From NCBI RefSeq assembly GCF_003544895.1, contig NZ_CP032125.1:2122001-2186000 (forward strand): a stretch of 64,000 nucleotides of DNA, in the 5' to 3' direction. Of this stretch, positions 17,682 through 26,604 are shown in pieces. The position numbers were made by a program, and so were the translations under genes. The stretch comes from Profundibacter amoris (GTDB lineage Bacteria > Pseudomonadota > Alphaproteobacteria > Rhodobacterales > Rhodobacteraceae). The notes below the pieces were generated by a model, which was not told the origin of the DNA, searched no databases, and was given only the letters and a program-made list of their open reading frames with translations. Numbering within the stretch: the stretch's first letter is position 1; each line of letters begins with the position of its first letter.

Positions 17682-17699
17682 CACTAAACCGGTTTAGTG
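17682..17699. promoter_or_regulatory. perfect 18-bp palindrome, operator-like
   Basis: CACTAAACCGGTTTAGTG is a perfect palindrome with a central CCGG, the form used by LacI-family regulators. It lies 48 bp beyond the tetR stop and upstream of the membrane-protein gene (start 17515). No LacI gene is in the window. Confidence 0.5.
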
Positions 17700-17747
17700 G
17701 AAATATTATCCGCAGATAACCGACACCGGAAAAACCGTGCGGCTGCC

Positions 17748-18335
17748 CTATGCCGCCACGGCCTTGCGCGCCATATCCCAATATATCGCTTCCACCTTGT
17801 CCCGCGACAGCCGTCCGCCCTCGCGATACCAGGTGTTTACCCCGGTCAGCATGGCAATCAGTGCCATCATCGCCAGCTTGGTATCGGGCACGGCAAACAC
17901 CCCCGCTTGCTGACCCTCCCGCAGGATAGATTCCAGCACGTCCTCGTATCGCTTGCGCAAGCCCTCGATCACCGCGAAATTCTCGTCCGACAGGTTACGC
18001 AATTCCATATAGGCGATGAACACCGCATCCGGCCGGTCCAGATGAAACCCGATGTGGAACCGCACAAAGGCCTCAAGCTGCTCCAGCGGCCCCCTGCCCT
18101 TTTCCTGTGCCTCCCACGCGGTCAGCAAATCCTGCATATGCCCCTGCATCAGATCAAACAGCAGGCTTTGCTTGTCCGGCGTGTAAAGATATAGCGCACC
18201 GGCCTGCACCCCGACTTCGGACGCGATCTGGCGCATGGAAACGGCGGCAAACCCGTGACGCGCAAACAGCTTTGACGCCGCTTGCCGCACCTTCGGGCCG
18301 GTGATCTGGGAATGTGAACCTGTTTTTCGTGCCAT
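17748..18335 (-). CDS. TetR/AcrR family transcriptional regulator
   Basis: 195 residues. N-terminal TetR helix-turn-helix at about residues 14-60: AASKLFARHGFAAVSMRQIASEVGVQAGALYLYTPDKQSLL, with the usual YxYFxxKxxLL replaced by YLYTPDKQSLL. The C-terminal ligand domain (RFHIGFHLDRPDAVFIAYMELRNL) resembles regulators of acyl-CoA or aromatic metabolism, but the ligand cannot be read. A TGAAC-N4-GTTCA site lies 14 bp upstream of its start and is a plausible self-operator. Confidence 0.9.
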   Translation of the reverse strand: MARKTGSHSQITGPKVRQAASKLFARHGFAAVSMRQIASEVGVQAGALYLYTPDKQSLLFDLMQGHMQDLLTAWEAQEKGRGPLEQLEAFVRFHIGFHLDRPDAVFIAYMELRNLSDENFAVIEGLRKRYEDVLESILREGQQAGVFAVPDTKLAMMALIAMLTGVNTWYREGGRLSRDKVEAIYWDMARKAVAA

Positions 18336-18349
18336 AGGCGATGTTTATC

Positions 18350-18363
18350 TGAACATGCGTTCA
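18350..18363. promoter_or_regulatory. candidate TetR operator
   Basis: TGAACATGCGTTCA is an inverted repeat with 5-bp arms and a 4-bp spacer, between the divergent tetR gene (start 18335) and the lipoprotein gene (start 18433). The position suits autoregulation. Confidence 0.45.
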
Positions 18364-18432
18364 TTTCAAAGCCCTGCTTGTGTCCCCCCTGCACAACACC
18401 CTATTATCAGGCAAACATTTCGGGAATCCCCT

Positions 18433-18726
18433 ATGCTGCGTCTTTCACTTGCATTTACCTTTGTCGCCCTGCTGGGCGCATGCAGTGATTTCCCGCAACT
18501 GGATGATGCGGTTTCCCCTGCCGCCAAAATCGCACCCTACCCGTCGCTTATCCCTATAGATCAGGCGTTGACCAATGCGCAGGACGTGCAGATCACCGAC
18601 GAATCCGTAAGCACCCTGAAAGGCCGGATGAACGGGTTGAAAAACCGCACCACCCGGGCCAAACGTCCGGTGATCGACACCGAAACCCGCAAGCGTTTGC
18701 AAGACGCCATAGATCGCCACAGTTAG
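18433..18726 (+). CDS. small lipoprotein
   Basis: 97 residues. The signal peptide ends in the lipobox LLGAC, so Cys17 should be lipidated and the protein membrane-anchored. The mature part is short and basic toward the end (NRTTRAKRPVIDTETRKRLQ). No family recognised, although small lipoproteins of this kind are common in the group. The TAG stop codon is made by the first bases of the adjacent repeat element, so the original C-terminus may have been slightly different. Confidence 0.75.
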   Translation: MLRLSLAFTFVALLGACSDFPQLDDAVSPAAKIAPYPSLIPIDQALTNAQDVQITDESVSTLKGRMNGLKNRTTRAKRPVIDTETRKRLQDAIDRHS

Positions 18727-18991
18727 GGCGTAGACCTATAAACCCTGCGCCACTGGCGGGATTGTCGCGAAATATCAACGGCTTGGGGCGCGCCGGAAAT
18801 AGTGGCTCTATTTGCAAGCGGCCCGGGCCGTTGGGATGAAGCGACAATCCCGTCCTTTCGGATTTGGCGGATTTTCCCTGTGAGAATGGCTTAACTCGCT
18901 GATAATCAACCAGATTACGGCACTCGTTAAGCCATTCTCACAGACAAATTCTGCCAAACCAGTGGCGCAGGGTTTACAGGTCTACGCCCTA
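18724..18991. repeat. MITE-like element with long terminal inverted repeats and two internal hairpin arms, copy 1
   Basis: The ends TAGGGCGTAGACC and GGTCTACGCCCTA open terminal inverted repeats of about 34 bp (one mismatch), flanked by TA, the target typical of IS630/Tc1-mariner-like elements. Inside are two arms: CGGGATTGTCGC (18757-18768) with GCGACAATCCCG (18841-18852), also pairing CAACGGC with GCCGTTG; and GTGAGAATGGCTTAAC (18880-18895) with GTTAAGCCATTCTCAC (18926-18941). It encodes no protein. Copy 2 is at 32084-32350. Confidence 0.88.
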
Positions 18992-19070
18992 AGGCCACCT
19001 GCCGCGTTGCACCGCACCGCATTTGTCGCTACAGAATTCAGCAACACAAATTCAGCCGGAGATCCGCAAC

Positions 19071-20357
19071 ATGACAGACCCTTTACGCCTTGGAATTGCA
19101 GGTCTGGGCACCGTTGGCGCTGGCGTTGTTAAAATCGTGCGCCAAAAGGCCAATCTGCTGGCCGCCCGCACCGGCCGCCCCGTGGTGATCACCGCCGTTT
19201 CCGCCCGTTCGCGCGACAAGGACCGTGGCGTGAACCTGTCGCAATACGCATGGGAGGATGACCCCGTCGCATTGGCCAAACGCGATGATGTCGATGTTTT
19301 CGTGGAATTGATGGGCGGCGCGGACGGGCCAGCCAAGGCCGCCACCCAAGCCGCCATTGCCGCAGGCAAGGATGTGGTCACCGCCAACAAGGCGATGCTG
19401 GCGATCCACGGTCAGGAACTGGCCGAAGCCGCCGAGGCCGCAGGCCGCGTGATCCGTTTTGAAGCCGCCGTCGCTGGCGGTATTCCGGTGATCAAGGCCC
19501 TGACCGAAAGTCTGGCCGGCAATCAGGTGGAACGGGTGATGGGCGTGATGAACGGCACCTGCAACTATATCCTGACCCGTATGGAAAACGCCGGTCTGCC
19601 CTATGACGAGGTGTTCGAAGAGGCCAATCAGCTGGGCTACCTCGAGGCCGACCCGACGCTGGACGTCGGCGGTATTGATGCAGCCCACAAACTGGCGTTG
19701 CTGGCCTCGGTGGCTTACGGCACCAAAGTGGCCTTTGATGCTGTCGAAATCGAAGGGATCGAGCGCATCACCATCGAGGATATCGAACAGGCCGCCGATA
19801 TGGGGTACCGCATCAAACTGCTGGGCGTGGCGCAGATGACCGGCCGCGGGCTGGAGCAGCGCATGTCGCCCTGCCTTGTTCCGGCCAGCAGCCCGCTGGG
19901 CCAGTTGGAAGGCGGCACCAATATGGTGGTGCTGGAAGGCGACCACGTTGGCCAGATCGTGCTGCGTGGCGCTGGCGCTGGCGAAGGCCCGACCGCCTCG
20001 GCCGTGATGTCCGATGTGCTGGATATTGCCCGTAACATTCGCGTGCCGACATTCGGTCAGCCGGCCACCACCCTTTCGGCAGCCAAACCCGCCAAATCCG
20101 CCGCCCCCGCGCCCTATTATCTGCGCATGACCCTGCACGACAAACCCGGCGCGCTGGCCAAAATAGCCACTGCCCTTGGCGAAGCAGGCGTATCGGTTGA
20201 CCGCATGCGCCAATACGGCCACGAAGAATCTACAGCCCCCGTGCTGATTGTCACCCACAAAACAACCCGCGATGCGCTGGACAGCGCGATCCGCAGCTTT
20301 GCCGCCACCGGCGTGCTGGCCTCGGACCCCGTCGCGATCCGCATCGAAACAGTTTAG
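19071..20357 (+). CDS. hom: homoserine dehydrogenase
   Basis: 428 residues. Start at the ATG at 19071 (MTDPLRLGIAGLGTVGAG) with GGAGA 7 nt upstream. N-terminal NAD(P)-binding GLGTVGAG; substrate region VMNGTCNYILTRM and QLGYLEADPTLDVGGIDAAHK; C-terminal ACT domain (YYLRMTLHDKPGALAKIATA, from about residue 345) that gives feedback control in this family. It reduces aspartate semialdehyde to homoserine on the way to threonine, methionine and isoleucine. First gene of a run with glpX, a cysteine hydrolase and recJ. Confidence 0.96.
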   Translation: MTDPLRLGIAGLGTVGAGVVKIVRQKANLLAARTGRPVVITAVSARSRDKDRGVNLSQYAWEDDPVALAKRDDVDVFVELMGGADGPAKAATQAAIAAGKDVVTANKAMLAIHGQELAEAAEAAGRVIRFEAAVAGGIPVIKALTESLAGNQVERVMGVMNGTCNYILTRMENAGLPYDEVFEEANQLGYLEADPTLDVGGIDAAHKLALLASVAYGTKVAFDAVEIEGIERITIEDIEQAADMGYRIKLLGVAQMTGRGLEQRMSPCLVPASSPLGQLEGGTNMVVLEGDHVGQIVLRGAGAGEGPTASAVMSDVLDIARNIRVPTFGQPATTLSAAKPAKSAAPAPYYLRMTLHDKPGALAKIATALGEAGVSVDRMRQYGHEESTAPVLIVTHKTTRDALDSAIRSFAATGVLASDPVAIRIETV

Positions 20358-20375
20358 CCAACAGGACCCGAACCA

Positions 20376-21341
20376 ATGACCAAACAATCCGAATTCCACG
20401 ACCGTATGCTCTCGCTGGGTCTGGCCCGCGTTTCCGAAGCCGCCGCGCTTGCCTCGGCCAAACTGGTTGGCCACGGCGATGAAAAAGCCGCCGATCAGGC
20501 CGCTGTGGACGCCATGCGCACCCAGTTGAACATGCTGGACATCAACGGCGTGATCGTGATCGGCGAAGGCGAACGCGACGAAGCCCCGATGCTGTTCATC
20601 GGCGAGGAAGTGGGCACCGGCAACGGCCCCGGTGTCGACATCGCGCTGGACCCGCTCGAGGGCACAACCCTGACCGCCAAAGACATGCCCAACGCCCTGA
20701 CCGTGATTGCGATGGGCCCGCGCGGCTCGATGCTGCACGCACCCGATGTTTACATGGACAAGCTGGCGATCGGCCCGGGTTACCCAACCGATGTGGTCAC
20801 CCTTGATATGTCGCCCGCCGAACGTATTGCGGCCTTGGCCAAGGCCAGAGGCTGCGAGATGACAGACATCACCGTCTGCGTGCTGGAACGTCCCCGCCAC
20901 GAGGATATGATTGACGAGCTGCGCACAACCGGCGCCGCCATCCGCCTGATCACCGATGGCGATGTGGCCGGTGTGATGCATTGCGCCGAACCGGAAATCA
21001 CCGGCATCGACATTTACATGGGGTCCGGTGGCGCCCCCGAAGGCGTGCTGGCCGCCGCCGCGTTGAAATGTATGGGCGGGCAGATGTATGGCCGCCTGCT
21101 GTTTCGCAACGATGACGAACGGGGCCGTGCCGCCAAGGCCGGTATCACCGATCTGGACCGGATCTATTCCCGCGACGAACTGGTGACAAAGGACGTGATC
21201 TTTGCCGCCACCGGCGTCACCGACGGGTCCATCGTGCATGGCATCAAACGCGAACCCGGCTATCTGACCACCGAAACCATCCTGATGCGCAGCAAAACCG
21301 GATCCGTCCGGCGCATGTCGTACCGGATCAAAACGAAGTAG
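20376..21341 (+). CDS. glpX: class II fructose-1,6-bisphosphatase
   Basis: 321 residues. GEGERDEAPMLFIGEEVG and DIALDPLEGTTLTAKDMPNAL carry the metal-binding and phosphate motifs (DPLEGT) of GlpX. It hydrolyses fructose-1,6-bisphosphate in gluconeogenesis; some relatives also act on sedoheptulose bisphosphate. Located 18 bp after hom and 6 bp before the next gene, so co-transcribed. Confidence 0.96.
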   Translation: MTKQSEFHDRMLSLGLARVSEAAALASAKLVGHGDEKAADQAAVDAMRTQLNMLDINGVIVIGEGERDEAPMLFIGEEVGTGNGPGVDIALDPLEGTTLTAKDMPNALTVIAMGPRGSMLHAPDVYMDKLAIGPGYPTDVVTLDMSPAERIAALAKARGCEMTDITVCVLERPRHEDMIDELRTTGAAIRLITDGDVAGVMHCAEPEITGIDIYMGSGGAPEGVLAAAALKCMGGQMYGRLLFRNDDERGRAAKAGITDLDRIYSRDELVTKDVIFAATGVTDGSIVHGIKREPGYLTTETILMRSKTGSVRRMSYRIKTK

Positions 21342-21347
21342 GGTAAA

Positions 21348-21911
21348 ATGGCACAGGCACTGATCCTGATTGACATCCAGACGGGCTTTGACAGCCCGTT
21401 CTGGGGTGCGCGCAACAATCCGGAGGCCGAGGCCAATGCCGCCCTTTTGCTGCACCACTGGCGCGCCAAAGGGTGGCCCCTGTTCCACGTCCGTCATCTA
21501 AGCACCACCGCCGGAAGCCCGCTGGCCGATGGCGCACCGGGGGCCGCATTCAAACCCGAGGTGATGCCGCTGGAGGGCGAGCCGGTGATCAGCAAAAACG
21601 TCAACGCCGCCTTTATCGGCACCGACCTTGAGGAACGCCTGCACGGCGTATTTGCCACCGATCTTGTCATCTGCGGGCTGACCACCCCGCATTGCGTGTC
21701 CACCACCACCCGCATGGCCGCCAATCTGGGGTTCGGGGTGACACTGGCCCATGATGCCTGCGCGGCCTTTACCAATAATGCCGATATGTCATGGAAACCG
21801 GACGCCCCCGCGCTGACCGCCGCGCAAATCCATGACACGGCCATCGCCAACATCCACAGCGAATTCTGCACCGCACTGGACACAAAAACCATCCTTGGCA
21901 CCCTCGCATGA
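21348..21911 (+). CDS. isochorismatase-family cysteine hydrolase
   Basis: 187 residues. The catalytic triad of the family is visible: D9 in LILIDIQ, K83 in [10 protein letters not shown], and C116 in [13 protein letters not shown] with the usual cis-peptide before it. Members hydrolyse nicotinamide, N-carbamoyl compounds or isochorismate; the substrate is not evident. Its stop overlaps the recJ start by 4 bp. Confidence 0.88.
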   Translation: MAQALILIDIQTGFDSPFWGARNNPEAEANAALLLHHWRAKGWPLFHVRHLSTTAGSPLADGAPGAAFKPEVMPLEGEPVISKNVNAAFIGTDLEERLHGVFATDLVICGLTTPHCVSTTTRMAANLGFGVTLAHDACAAFTNNADMSWKPDAPALTAAQIHDTAIANIHSEFCTALDTKTILGTLA

Positions 21912-23650
21912 GCGATTACCTTGGCGTCTCCTCCTCGCTGAACGGGCGCCGCTGGGTCGGCCCCACTGCTGATGACGACCGGCAGGCCGAAGCGATGAGC
22001 CAGCAAACCGCCCTGCCCTTGCCGCTGTGCCGCATCCTTGTACGGCGCGGGGTGGCACCGGAACAGGCTGAAACCTTCCTTGAGCCAACGCTCAAAGACC
22101 TGCTGCCCGACCCGCTGACGCTAAAGGATATGGGCCCCGCCGCCGCGCGTTTTCTAAAGGCGCTGCAATCGGATGAACGCATCGCCATCTTTGCCGATTA
22201 CGACGTGGACGGCGGCACATCCGCCGCCCTGCTGCTGGATTACCTGCGCCGGACGGGGCGCGATGCCACCCTGTATATCCCCGACCGGATCAAGGAAGGC
22301 TACGGGCCGAATGTGCCCGCGATGGAAAAACTGGCACGGGATCATTCACTGATTGTCTGTGTCGATTGCGGCACCCTTTCGCATGAACCGATCGCAGCGG
22401 CCAAAGGGGCGGATGTGGTGGTGCTGGACCACCACCTGGGCGGCGAGATCTTGCCCCCTGCCGTGGCTGTGGTCAACCCGAACCGGCAGGACGAAAGTGG
22501 TGATTACGGCCAGTTGTGCGCCGCCGGTGTGGTGTTCCTGATGCTGGTCGAGGTAAACCGCCAGATGCGCAGCACCGGTAAATCCGGCCCCGACCTGATG
22601 GCAATGCTGGACCTTGTGGCGCTGGGAACGGTGGCCGATGTGGCCCCGCTGACCGGCGTGAACCGTGCGCTGGTGCGTCAGGGGCTAAAGGTGATGGCGC
22701 AACGCCAACGCATCGGCCTTGTGGCACTGGGCGATGTGGCGCGGATGAACAGCGCGCCAACCCCCTATCACCTTGGATTTTTGCTGGGGCCGCGCATCAA
22801 TGCGGGCGGGCGGATCGGGCAGGCCGATCTGGGCGCGCGCCTGCTGGCCTGCACCGATATGGTTGAGGCCCGCGCGATGGCGGACCGGCTGGACCAGCTG
22901 AATTCCGAGCGCCGCGAGGTCGAGGCACAGGTGCGCGATGTCGCCATGGATCAGGCCGAGGCCCGCGGGCTGGACGCACCACTGGTCTGGGCGGCGGGCG
23001 AAGGCTGGCATCCAGGCGTAGTGGGCATCGTTGCCTCGCGCCTGAAAGAGGCGACCAACCGCCCCGCCATCGTGATCGGGCTGGACGGGGACGAGGGCAA
23101 AGGCTCGGGCCGCTCGATTTCCGGCGTCGATCTGGGCGCGTCGATCCAGCGACTGGTGGCCGAAGGGCTGTTGCTGAAAGGCGGCGGGCACAAAATGGCG
23201 GCGGGGCTGAGTGTGGCGCGCGACCAATTGGAACCGGCCATGGCGCGGCTGTCCGAATTGCTGGACAAACAGGGGGCAGGCGCGGCAGGCCCTGCGGACC
23301 TGAAACTGGATGGCATCCTGATGCCGGGGGCTGCCACGGTCGAGTTGATCGAACAACTGGACGGGGCTGGCCCGTTTGGCGCCGGCGCCCCTGCCCCGCG
23401 GTTTGCCTTTCCCGATGTGGAAATCAATTTTGCCAAACGGGTGGGTGACAGTCATCTGAAGGTGACATTCGGCGATGGTCTGGGGGCACGGATCGAGGCG
23501 ATTGCCTTTGGTGCCTTTGACGGGCCGATGGGGGAGGCTCTGCTAAATCACGGCGGCGCGCGGTTCCATCTGGCCGGACGGCTGGAAATCAACACATGGG
23601 GCGGGCGGCAACGGGTGCAATTGCGGCTGGAGGATGCTGCGCGCGCCTGA
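21908..23650 (+). CDS. recJ: single-stranded-DNA-specific exonuclease RecJ
   Basis: 580 residues. DHH-family motifs in order: [19 protein letters not shown] (motif I), [11 protein letters not shown] (motif II), [13 protein letters not shown] (DHH, motif III), then a DHHA1 part with [17 protein letters not shown]-terminal OB-like domain follows. It degrades 5' single-stranded ends in recombination and mismatch repair. Last gene of the hom cluster; tRNA-Glu follows. Confidence 0.96.
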   Translation: MSDYLGVSSSLNGRRWVGPTADDDRQAEAMSQQTALPLPLCRILVRRGVAPEQAETFLEPTLKDLLPDPLTLKDMGPAAARFLKALQSDERIAIFADYDVDGGTSAALLLDYLRRTGRDATLYIPDRIKEGYGPNVPAMEKLARDHSLIVCVDCGTLSHEPIAAAKGADVVVLDHHLGGEILPPAVAVVNPNRQDESGDYGQLCAAGVVFLMLVEVNRQMRSTGKSGPDLMAMLDLVALGTVADVAPLTGVNRALVRQGLKVMAQRQRIGLVALGDVARMNSAPTPYHLGFLLGPRINAGGRIGQADLGARLLACTDMVEARAMADRLDQLNSERREVEAQVRDVAMDQAEARGLDAPLVWAAGEGWHPGVVGIVASRLKEATNRPAIVIGLDGDEGKGSGRSISGVDLGASIQRLVAEGLLLKGGGHKMAAGLSVARDQLEPAMARLSELLDKQGAGAAGPADLKLDGILMPGAATVELIEQLDGAGPFGAGAPAPRFAFPDVEINFAKRVGDSHLKVTFGDGLGARIEAIAFGAFDGPMGEALLNHGGARFHLAGRLEINTWGGRQRVQLRLEDAARA

Positions 23651-23742
23651 CCGGACACCCAGCGAATAAAATGCGCATTTAACGTAAAAACCCTCTTGCG
23701 CCTTGGCGCGACTTTGCCTAGATACGCCTCACGTCACGAAGT

Positions 23743-23817
23743 GGCCCGTTCGTCTATCGGTTAGGACGCCAGGTTTTCAACCTGGAAAGAGGGGTTCGAT
23801 TCCCCTACGGGCTACCA
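23743..23817 (+). tRNA. tRNA-Glu (anticodon TTC)
   Basis: 75 nt including an encoded CCA. Acceptor arms GGCCCGT and ACGGGCT pair (with one G-T end pair). The anticodon stem CCAGG/CCTGG encloses loop TTTTCAA with anticodon TTC at 23776-23778. The T arm AGGGG-TTCGATT-CCCCT is present. No integrase or attachment-site repeat is seen next to it. Confidence 0.96.
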
Positions 23818-23885
23818 GTGATGTATATCCCCAAAATTTCAATGCTGTTTTCAGGCCAATGGCCTTACCGTTTCTTTCGATTGCA

Positions 23886-23917
23886 CAAAAATATAGGGCC
23901 GCCCTGCAGGCAGCCCT
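23886..23917 (-). terminator. terminator of the small ORF
   Basis: Read on the minus strand, AGGGCTGCC, loop TGCAG, GGCGGCCCT, then ATATTTTTG. The 9-bp stem has one G-T pair and is followed by T5. It lies 45 bp beyond the stop at 23962. Confidence 0.65.
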
Positions 23918-23961
23918 CTTCTCACTGGAATATGGTAAGGGTTAGAATACCAAAAAAACCC

Positions 23962-24117
23962 TTAATATTCGCAGTCAGGACATTCCGTATCAATCAACCA
24001 GCCGCCGGGTCCGGCAATTGTGTCTGGCAGGGCGAAAATCATTGCTTCGCGGATAACGAATACCGCCAAAAAGCTAAGCCCGATCTGATCAAATGTAATT
24101 TGTTGCAGCAAGTCCAT
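23962..24117 (-). CDS. small 51-residue protein
   Basis: Too short for routine ORF calling. The ATG at 24117 has an excellent ribosome-binding site, GGAGGG, 5 nt upstream, and a terminator-like hairpin follows. The product begins MDLLQQITFDQIGLSFLAVF, has a hydrophobic stretch at about residues 12-30, and ends with a CPDCEY tail (CxxC). It may be a small membrane-associated or metal-binding protein. No family recognised. The remaining bases of the 23818-24268 gap show no other gene. Confidence 0.6.
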   Translation of the reverse strand: MDLLQQITFDQIGLSFLAVFVIREAMIFALPDTIAGPGGWLIDTECPDCEY

Positions 24118-24268
24118 AATACCCTCCGAATCTCTGTTGAAACAGTTTTGCCAAAGATTCAGGGCCTAAAAATGACTGAAACGGGCCGAAATATGTTCAT
24201 TATTTCCCGAATAAGGCAAACCCGTGGCGAGCGAGGCAAAAACGCCACCACAACCTGGATACGTCATG

Positions 24269-25300
24269 TTATCCGGTCAAAGAAGGTGTCGTAACGTCAA
24301 CCAGAGGGCCCTCCTGAGTCAGTTCCTCGGAAAAAACCGTATTGCACGCACGGCCTTTGTTTTTAGAGGCATATAACGCCAAATCGGCATTCATCAGGAT
24401 CTTGTCAGCCGTCAACCCCTGATAGCCATCAGATATCGCCGTGCCGATACTTGCTGAAATCAGGCAAGATTGCCCGTTATATGAAATAGGTTCTTCCAAC
24501 CGCTGGATAATTCTTGCCGCAATTTCATTCAATTTATCAATATCGGTCATCCGGTGAAAGACGAGCACAAATTCATCCCCGCCGATCCGCGCCACCAGAT
24601 CTTCTGATCTGGTTTCTTCCAGTAATACTTTGGCAACCTCGTGCAGCACATGATCCCCCGCGGCATGGCCCAATGTGTCATTCACCCGTTTGAAATAATC
24701 CAGATCGACCTGCATCAGACCGAATTCTTCGTTTGCCTCGACAAAGTGGGTTAGAACATGATCCATCGCCCGCCGGTTTTTCAATCCGGTCAGCGTATCG
24801 GTAAAGGCCTGCTCCTCGGCGGCAACCTTGGCCCCTTGCAAGCGCGTGTTCAACTTGCGGGATTCAGCCATCGCCGCTGATTTTGCCTCGATCAGATACA
24901 GCATTTCCACCGCCAGATCGGTCCCGGAAAAATCACTGATGGTCAGATCATAGTCACGGATGGCATCCACAACAGAAATGCCGAACGACATGTTCAATAA
25001 CACCCCGTCGCCCCCGTCAACAGATACCGCAACCGCCTTTAGCGATGTTTTGCGGTCGTTCCTGACCACCAGGTGCAGCTTTGCCCCCTGATGGGCTAGA
25101 ATATCACCCACCGCCCCGACATCGCAGGGGCGGCGCACTGTAAAGCAGTCAAAAAACATCTGGCCCGTCAAATCCCGTCCGGGGAACATTTTGGTAACGG
25201 TCGCGCCGCATTGCCGGATTGTCCCGTCCGACGCCAGCAACAAATGCATCGGCAGCACCTGTGCCAGATCCGTTCTGGCAATACATATCTGTCCCATCAT
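24269..25300 (-). CDS. diguanylate cyclase with HNOBA (H-NOX-associated) domain
   Basis: 343 residues from the ATG at 25300, whose ATGA overlaps the stop of the H-NOX-like gene. Residues about 1-140 match the layout of the HNOB-associated domain (VLPMHLLLASDGTIRQCGATV, then LNMSFGISVVDAIRDYDL), followed by a helical linker and a GGDEF domain (from about 175). The active motif is RIGGDEF, with an RSED inhibitory I-site five residues before it. It should make cyclic di-GMP, with activity set by the neighbouring H-NOX-like partner. Confidence 0.88.
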   Translation of the reverse strand: MMGQICIARTDLAQVLPMHLLLASDGTIRQCGATVTKMFPGRDLTGQMFFDCFTVRRPCDVGAVGDILAHQGAKLHLVVRNDRKTSLKAVAVSVDGGDGVLLNMSFGISVVDAIRDYDLTISDFSGTDLAVEMLYLIEAKSAAMAESRKLNTRLQGAKVAAEEQAFTDTLTGLKNRRAMDHVLTHFVEANEEFGLMQVDLDYFKRVNDTLGHAAGDHVLHEVAKVLLEETRSEDLVARIGGDEFVLVFHRMTDIDKLNEIAARIIQRLEEPISYNGQSCLISASIGTAISDGYQGLTADKILMNADLALYASKNKGRACNTVFSEELTQEGPLVDVTTPSLTG

Positions 25301-25890
25301 ACCCCCACCGGTCCTGCCAGCCGGAAATCCCGCCCGTCTGAAAAGCGGCTTTGAACCAGTGTAATCGCAATTTCCTCGCATCCGGTTTCACCATCGATAT
25401 CCTTTAGCAAAACCAGCGCGCCATAATCATCGGCCATGGCCCGCAACACCCCGCGCATGACCCGTCCGAAGCCTCTGGGGGGGCCTTTACAGACCAGCCG
25501 GAAATCATTCCCGTCCCGACCGCCATGCAGGGTCATCCTTGGCAGTTCCAGTTCCGACAGGGCCAGTTTTGCCCGCCCGTTCAGATCATCCAGCGAGTGC
25601 AGGAATTCGATATAGGTATCCCCGCCAAACCGCAGCAACCGGCGCAAGGATTCATTATTGGGGTTGGACACCAGATAGGTGCCCAGATCCTCGAGCAGGG
25701 TTTCGCGGGGTTTTGACAAACGGTCGGACGCCGCCATCAGCACTGCATAAGTCAGCCTGTCGTCATAATCGAGCATCGCCTCGAACCGGTCAAACGGCAG
25801 ATTTGCACGGCTTACCACGTCCAGCCAGACGGTACTGCCATAGGTGTCGCGCAAAAAACACTCAAGCGAACGGTTGATCAACCCGTGCAT
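25297..25890 (-). CDS. H-NOX-like protein lacking the heme-ligand motifs
   Basis: 197 residues. The fold start MHGLINRSLECFLRDTYG and the middle FLHSLDDLNGRAK align with H-NOX (heme nitric oxide/oxygen binding) proteins. However, the proximal heme histidine of the LDxLH motif is N104, and the YxSxR propionate motif is replaced by C134-K-G-P-P. As read, it is unlikely to bind heme in the usual way. It is co-transcribed with the HNOBA-GGDEF gene, so it probably still signals to that cyclase, perhaps with another ligand. Confidence 0.82.
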   Translation of the reverse strand: MHGLINRSLECFLRDTYGSTVWLDVVSRANLPFDRFEAMLDYDDRLTYAVLMAASDRLSKPRETLLEDLGTYLVSNPNNESLRRLLRFGGDTYIEFLHSLDDLNGRAKLALSELELPRMTLHGGRDGNDFRLVCKGPPRGFGRVMRGVLRAMADDYGALVLLKDIDGETGCEEIAITLVQSRFSDGRDFRLAGPVGV

Positions 25891-26075
25891 TCATCTCATC
25901 CTTGTATTCCGGCCCCCTTCCTAGATCATGTTTATTAACAAACCTCAAAAGCCGGATATACTGCTGCAAATCAGACCGTTTGCCGGCAAATATCCACCCA
26001 TGTTGACCCAGATCAATGTTACCGTTTAATTCCCGACATAAAAACTCAACTATAAAAAGTCAGGACCCACGCGCA

Positions 26076-26597
26076 ATGCCCTTCGAAATTCCCTATGACT
26101 ATGTCGTCATGCTGCACCTTATCTGCGCCATCTTCTTTCTGGGTGCAATCACAACCGAGGTGCTGGTTTTGGCCCCTTTACGCGGCGTTTTGACGGAAGA
26201 TGAGTTCTGCCGGATCGAGTTCTTCATGTTCCGCCGTATCCGGCGCACCTATCCTCTGTTCCTGCTGCCTCTATACGGGTCCGGGTTCTGGATGTATGCG
26301 CATTACTACTCCGGCTCAGAGGGGTTGGGCGATTTTGTCTCGACCAGCTTTGGTTTGCTTTTGACAATCAAAATGACGTTGGCGCTGGGAATGTTCAGTA
26401 TCTTCGCTTTGGCCCCGCATGTATTCATGCCCAAAGTCGGCGCAGGCAAGAACGCGTGGACCAAAGCCAAACACATGCTGATCGTGCTGGGGGGACCCGA
26501 GGATTTCCGCACCGACCGTTTTGACGGAATACATTATCTGGCCTTCGCGCTGGGTCTCGGGATTATCATTCTGGCTAAACTGATGTTTATTCTGTAG
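26076..26597 (+). CDS. four-TM membrane protein with conserved histidines
   Basis: 173 residues; start at 26076 (MPFEIPYDYVVMLHL), with AGGA 9-10 nt upstream. Four hydrophobic segments, at about residues 7-30, 58-76, 88-110 and 148-172. Histidines sit in or near membrane segments (H14, APHVF, GIHYL), a pattern also seen in CopD/DUF2269-type cytochrome-b-like proteins. I cannot confirm that family. Stands alone; convergent with the HAD gene. Confidence 0.72.
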   Translation: MPFEIPYDYVVMLHLICAIFFLGAITTEVLVLAPLRGVLTEDEFCRIEFFMFRRIRRTYPLFLLPLYGSGFWMYAHYYSGSEGLGDFVSTSFGLLLTIKMTLALGMFSIFALAPHVFMPKVGAGKNAWTKAKHMLIVLGGPEDFRTDRFDGIHYLAFALGLGIIILAKLMFIL

Positions 26598-26604
26598 GCG
26601 GCCC

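Noticed and set aside
19083-21497. An 804-codon open frame on the minus strand across hom and glpX
   Set aside because: It is antisense to two well-supported genes, is rich in His, Gln and Gly as expected from reversed GC-rich codons, and shows no domain.
23743-23817. tRNA-Glu as an integration site for an island
   Set aside because: No integrase and no repeat of the tRNA 3' end within the following kilobases.
23818-24294. A 158-codon plus-strand frame after tRNA-Glu
   Set aside because: No ribosome site or family, and basic low-quality composition; the minus-strand 51-residue gene is better supported.
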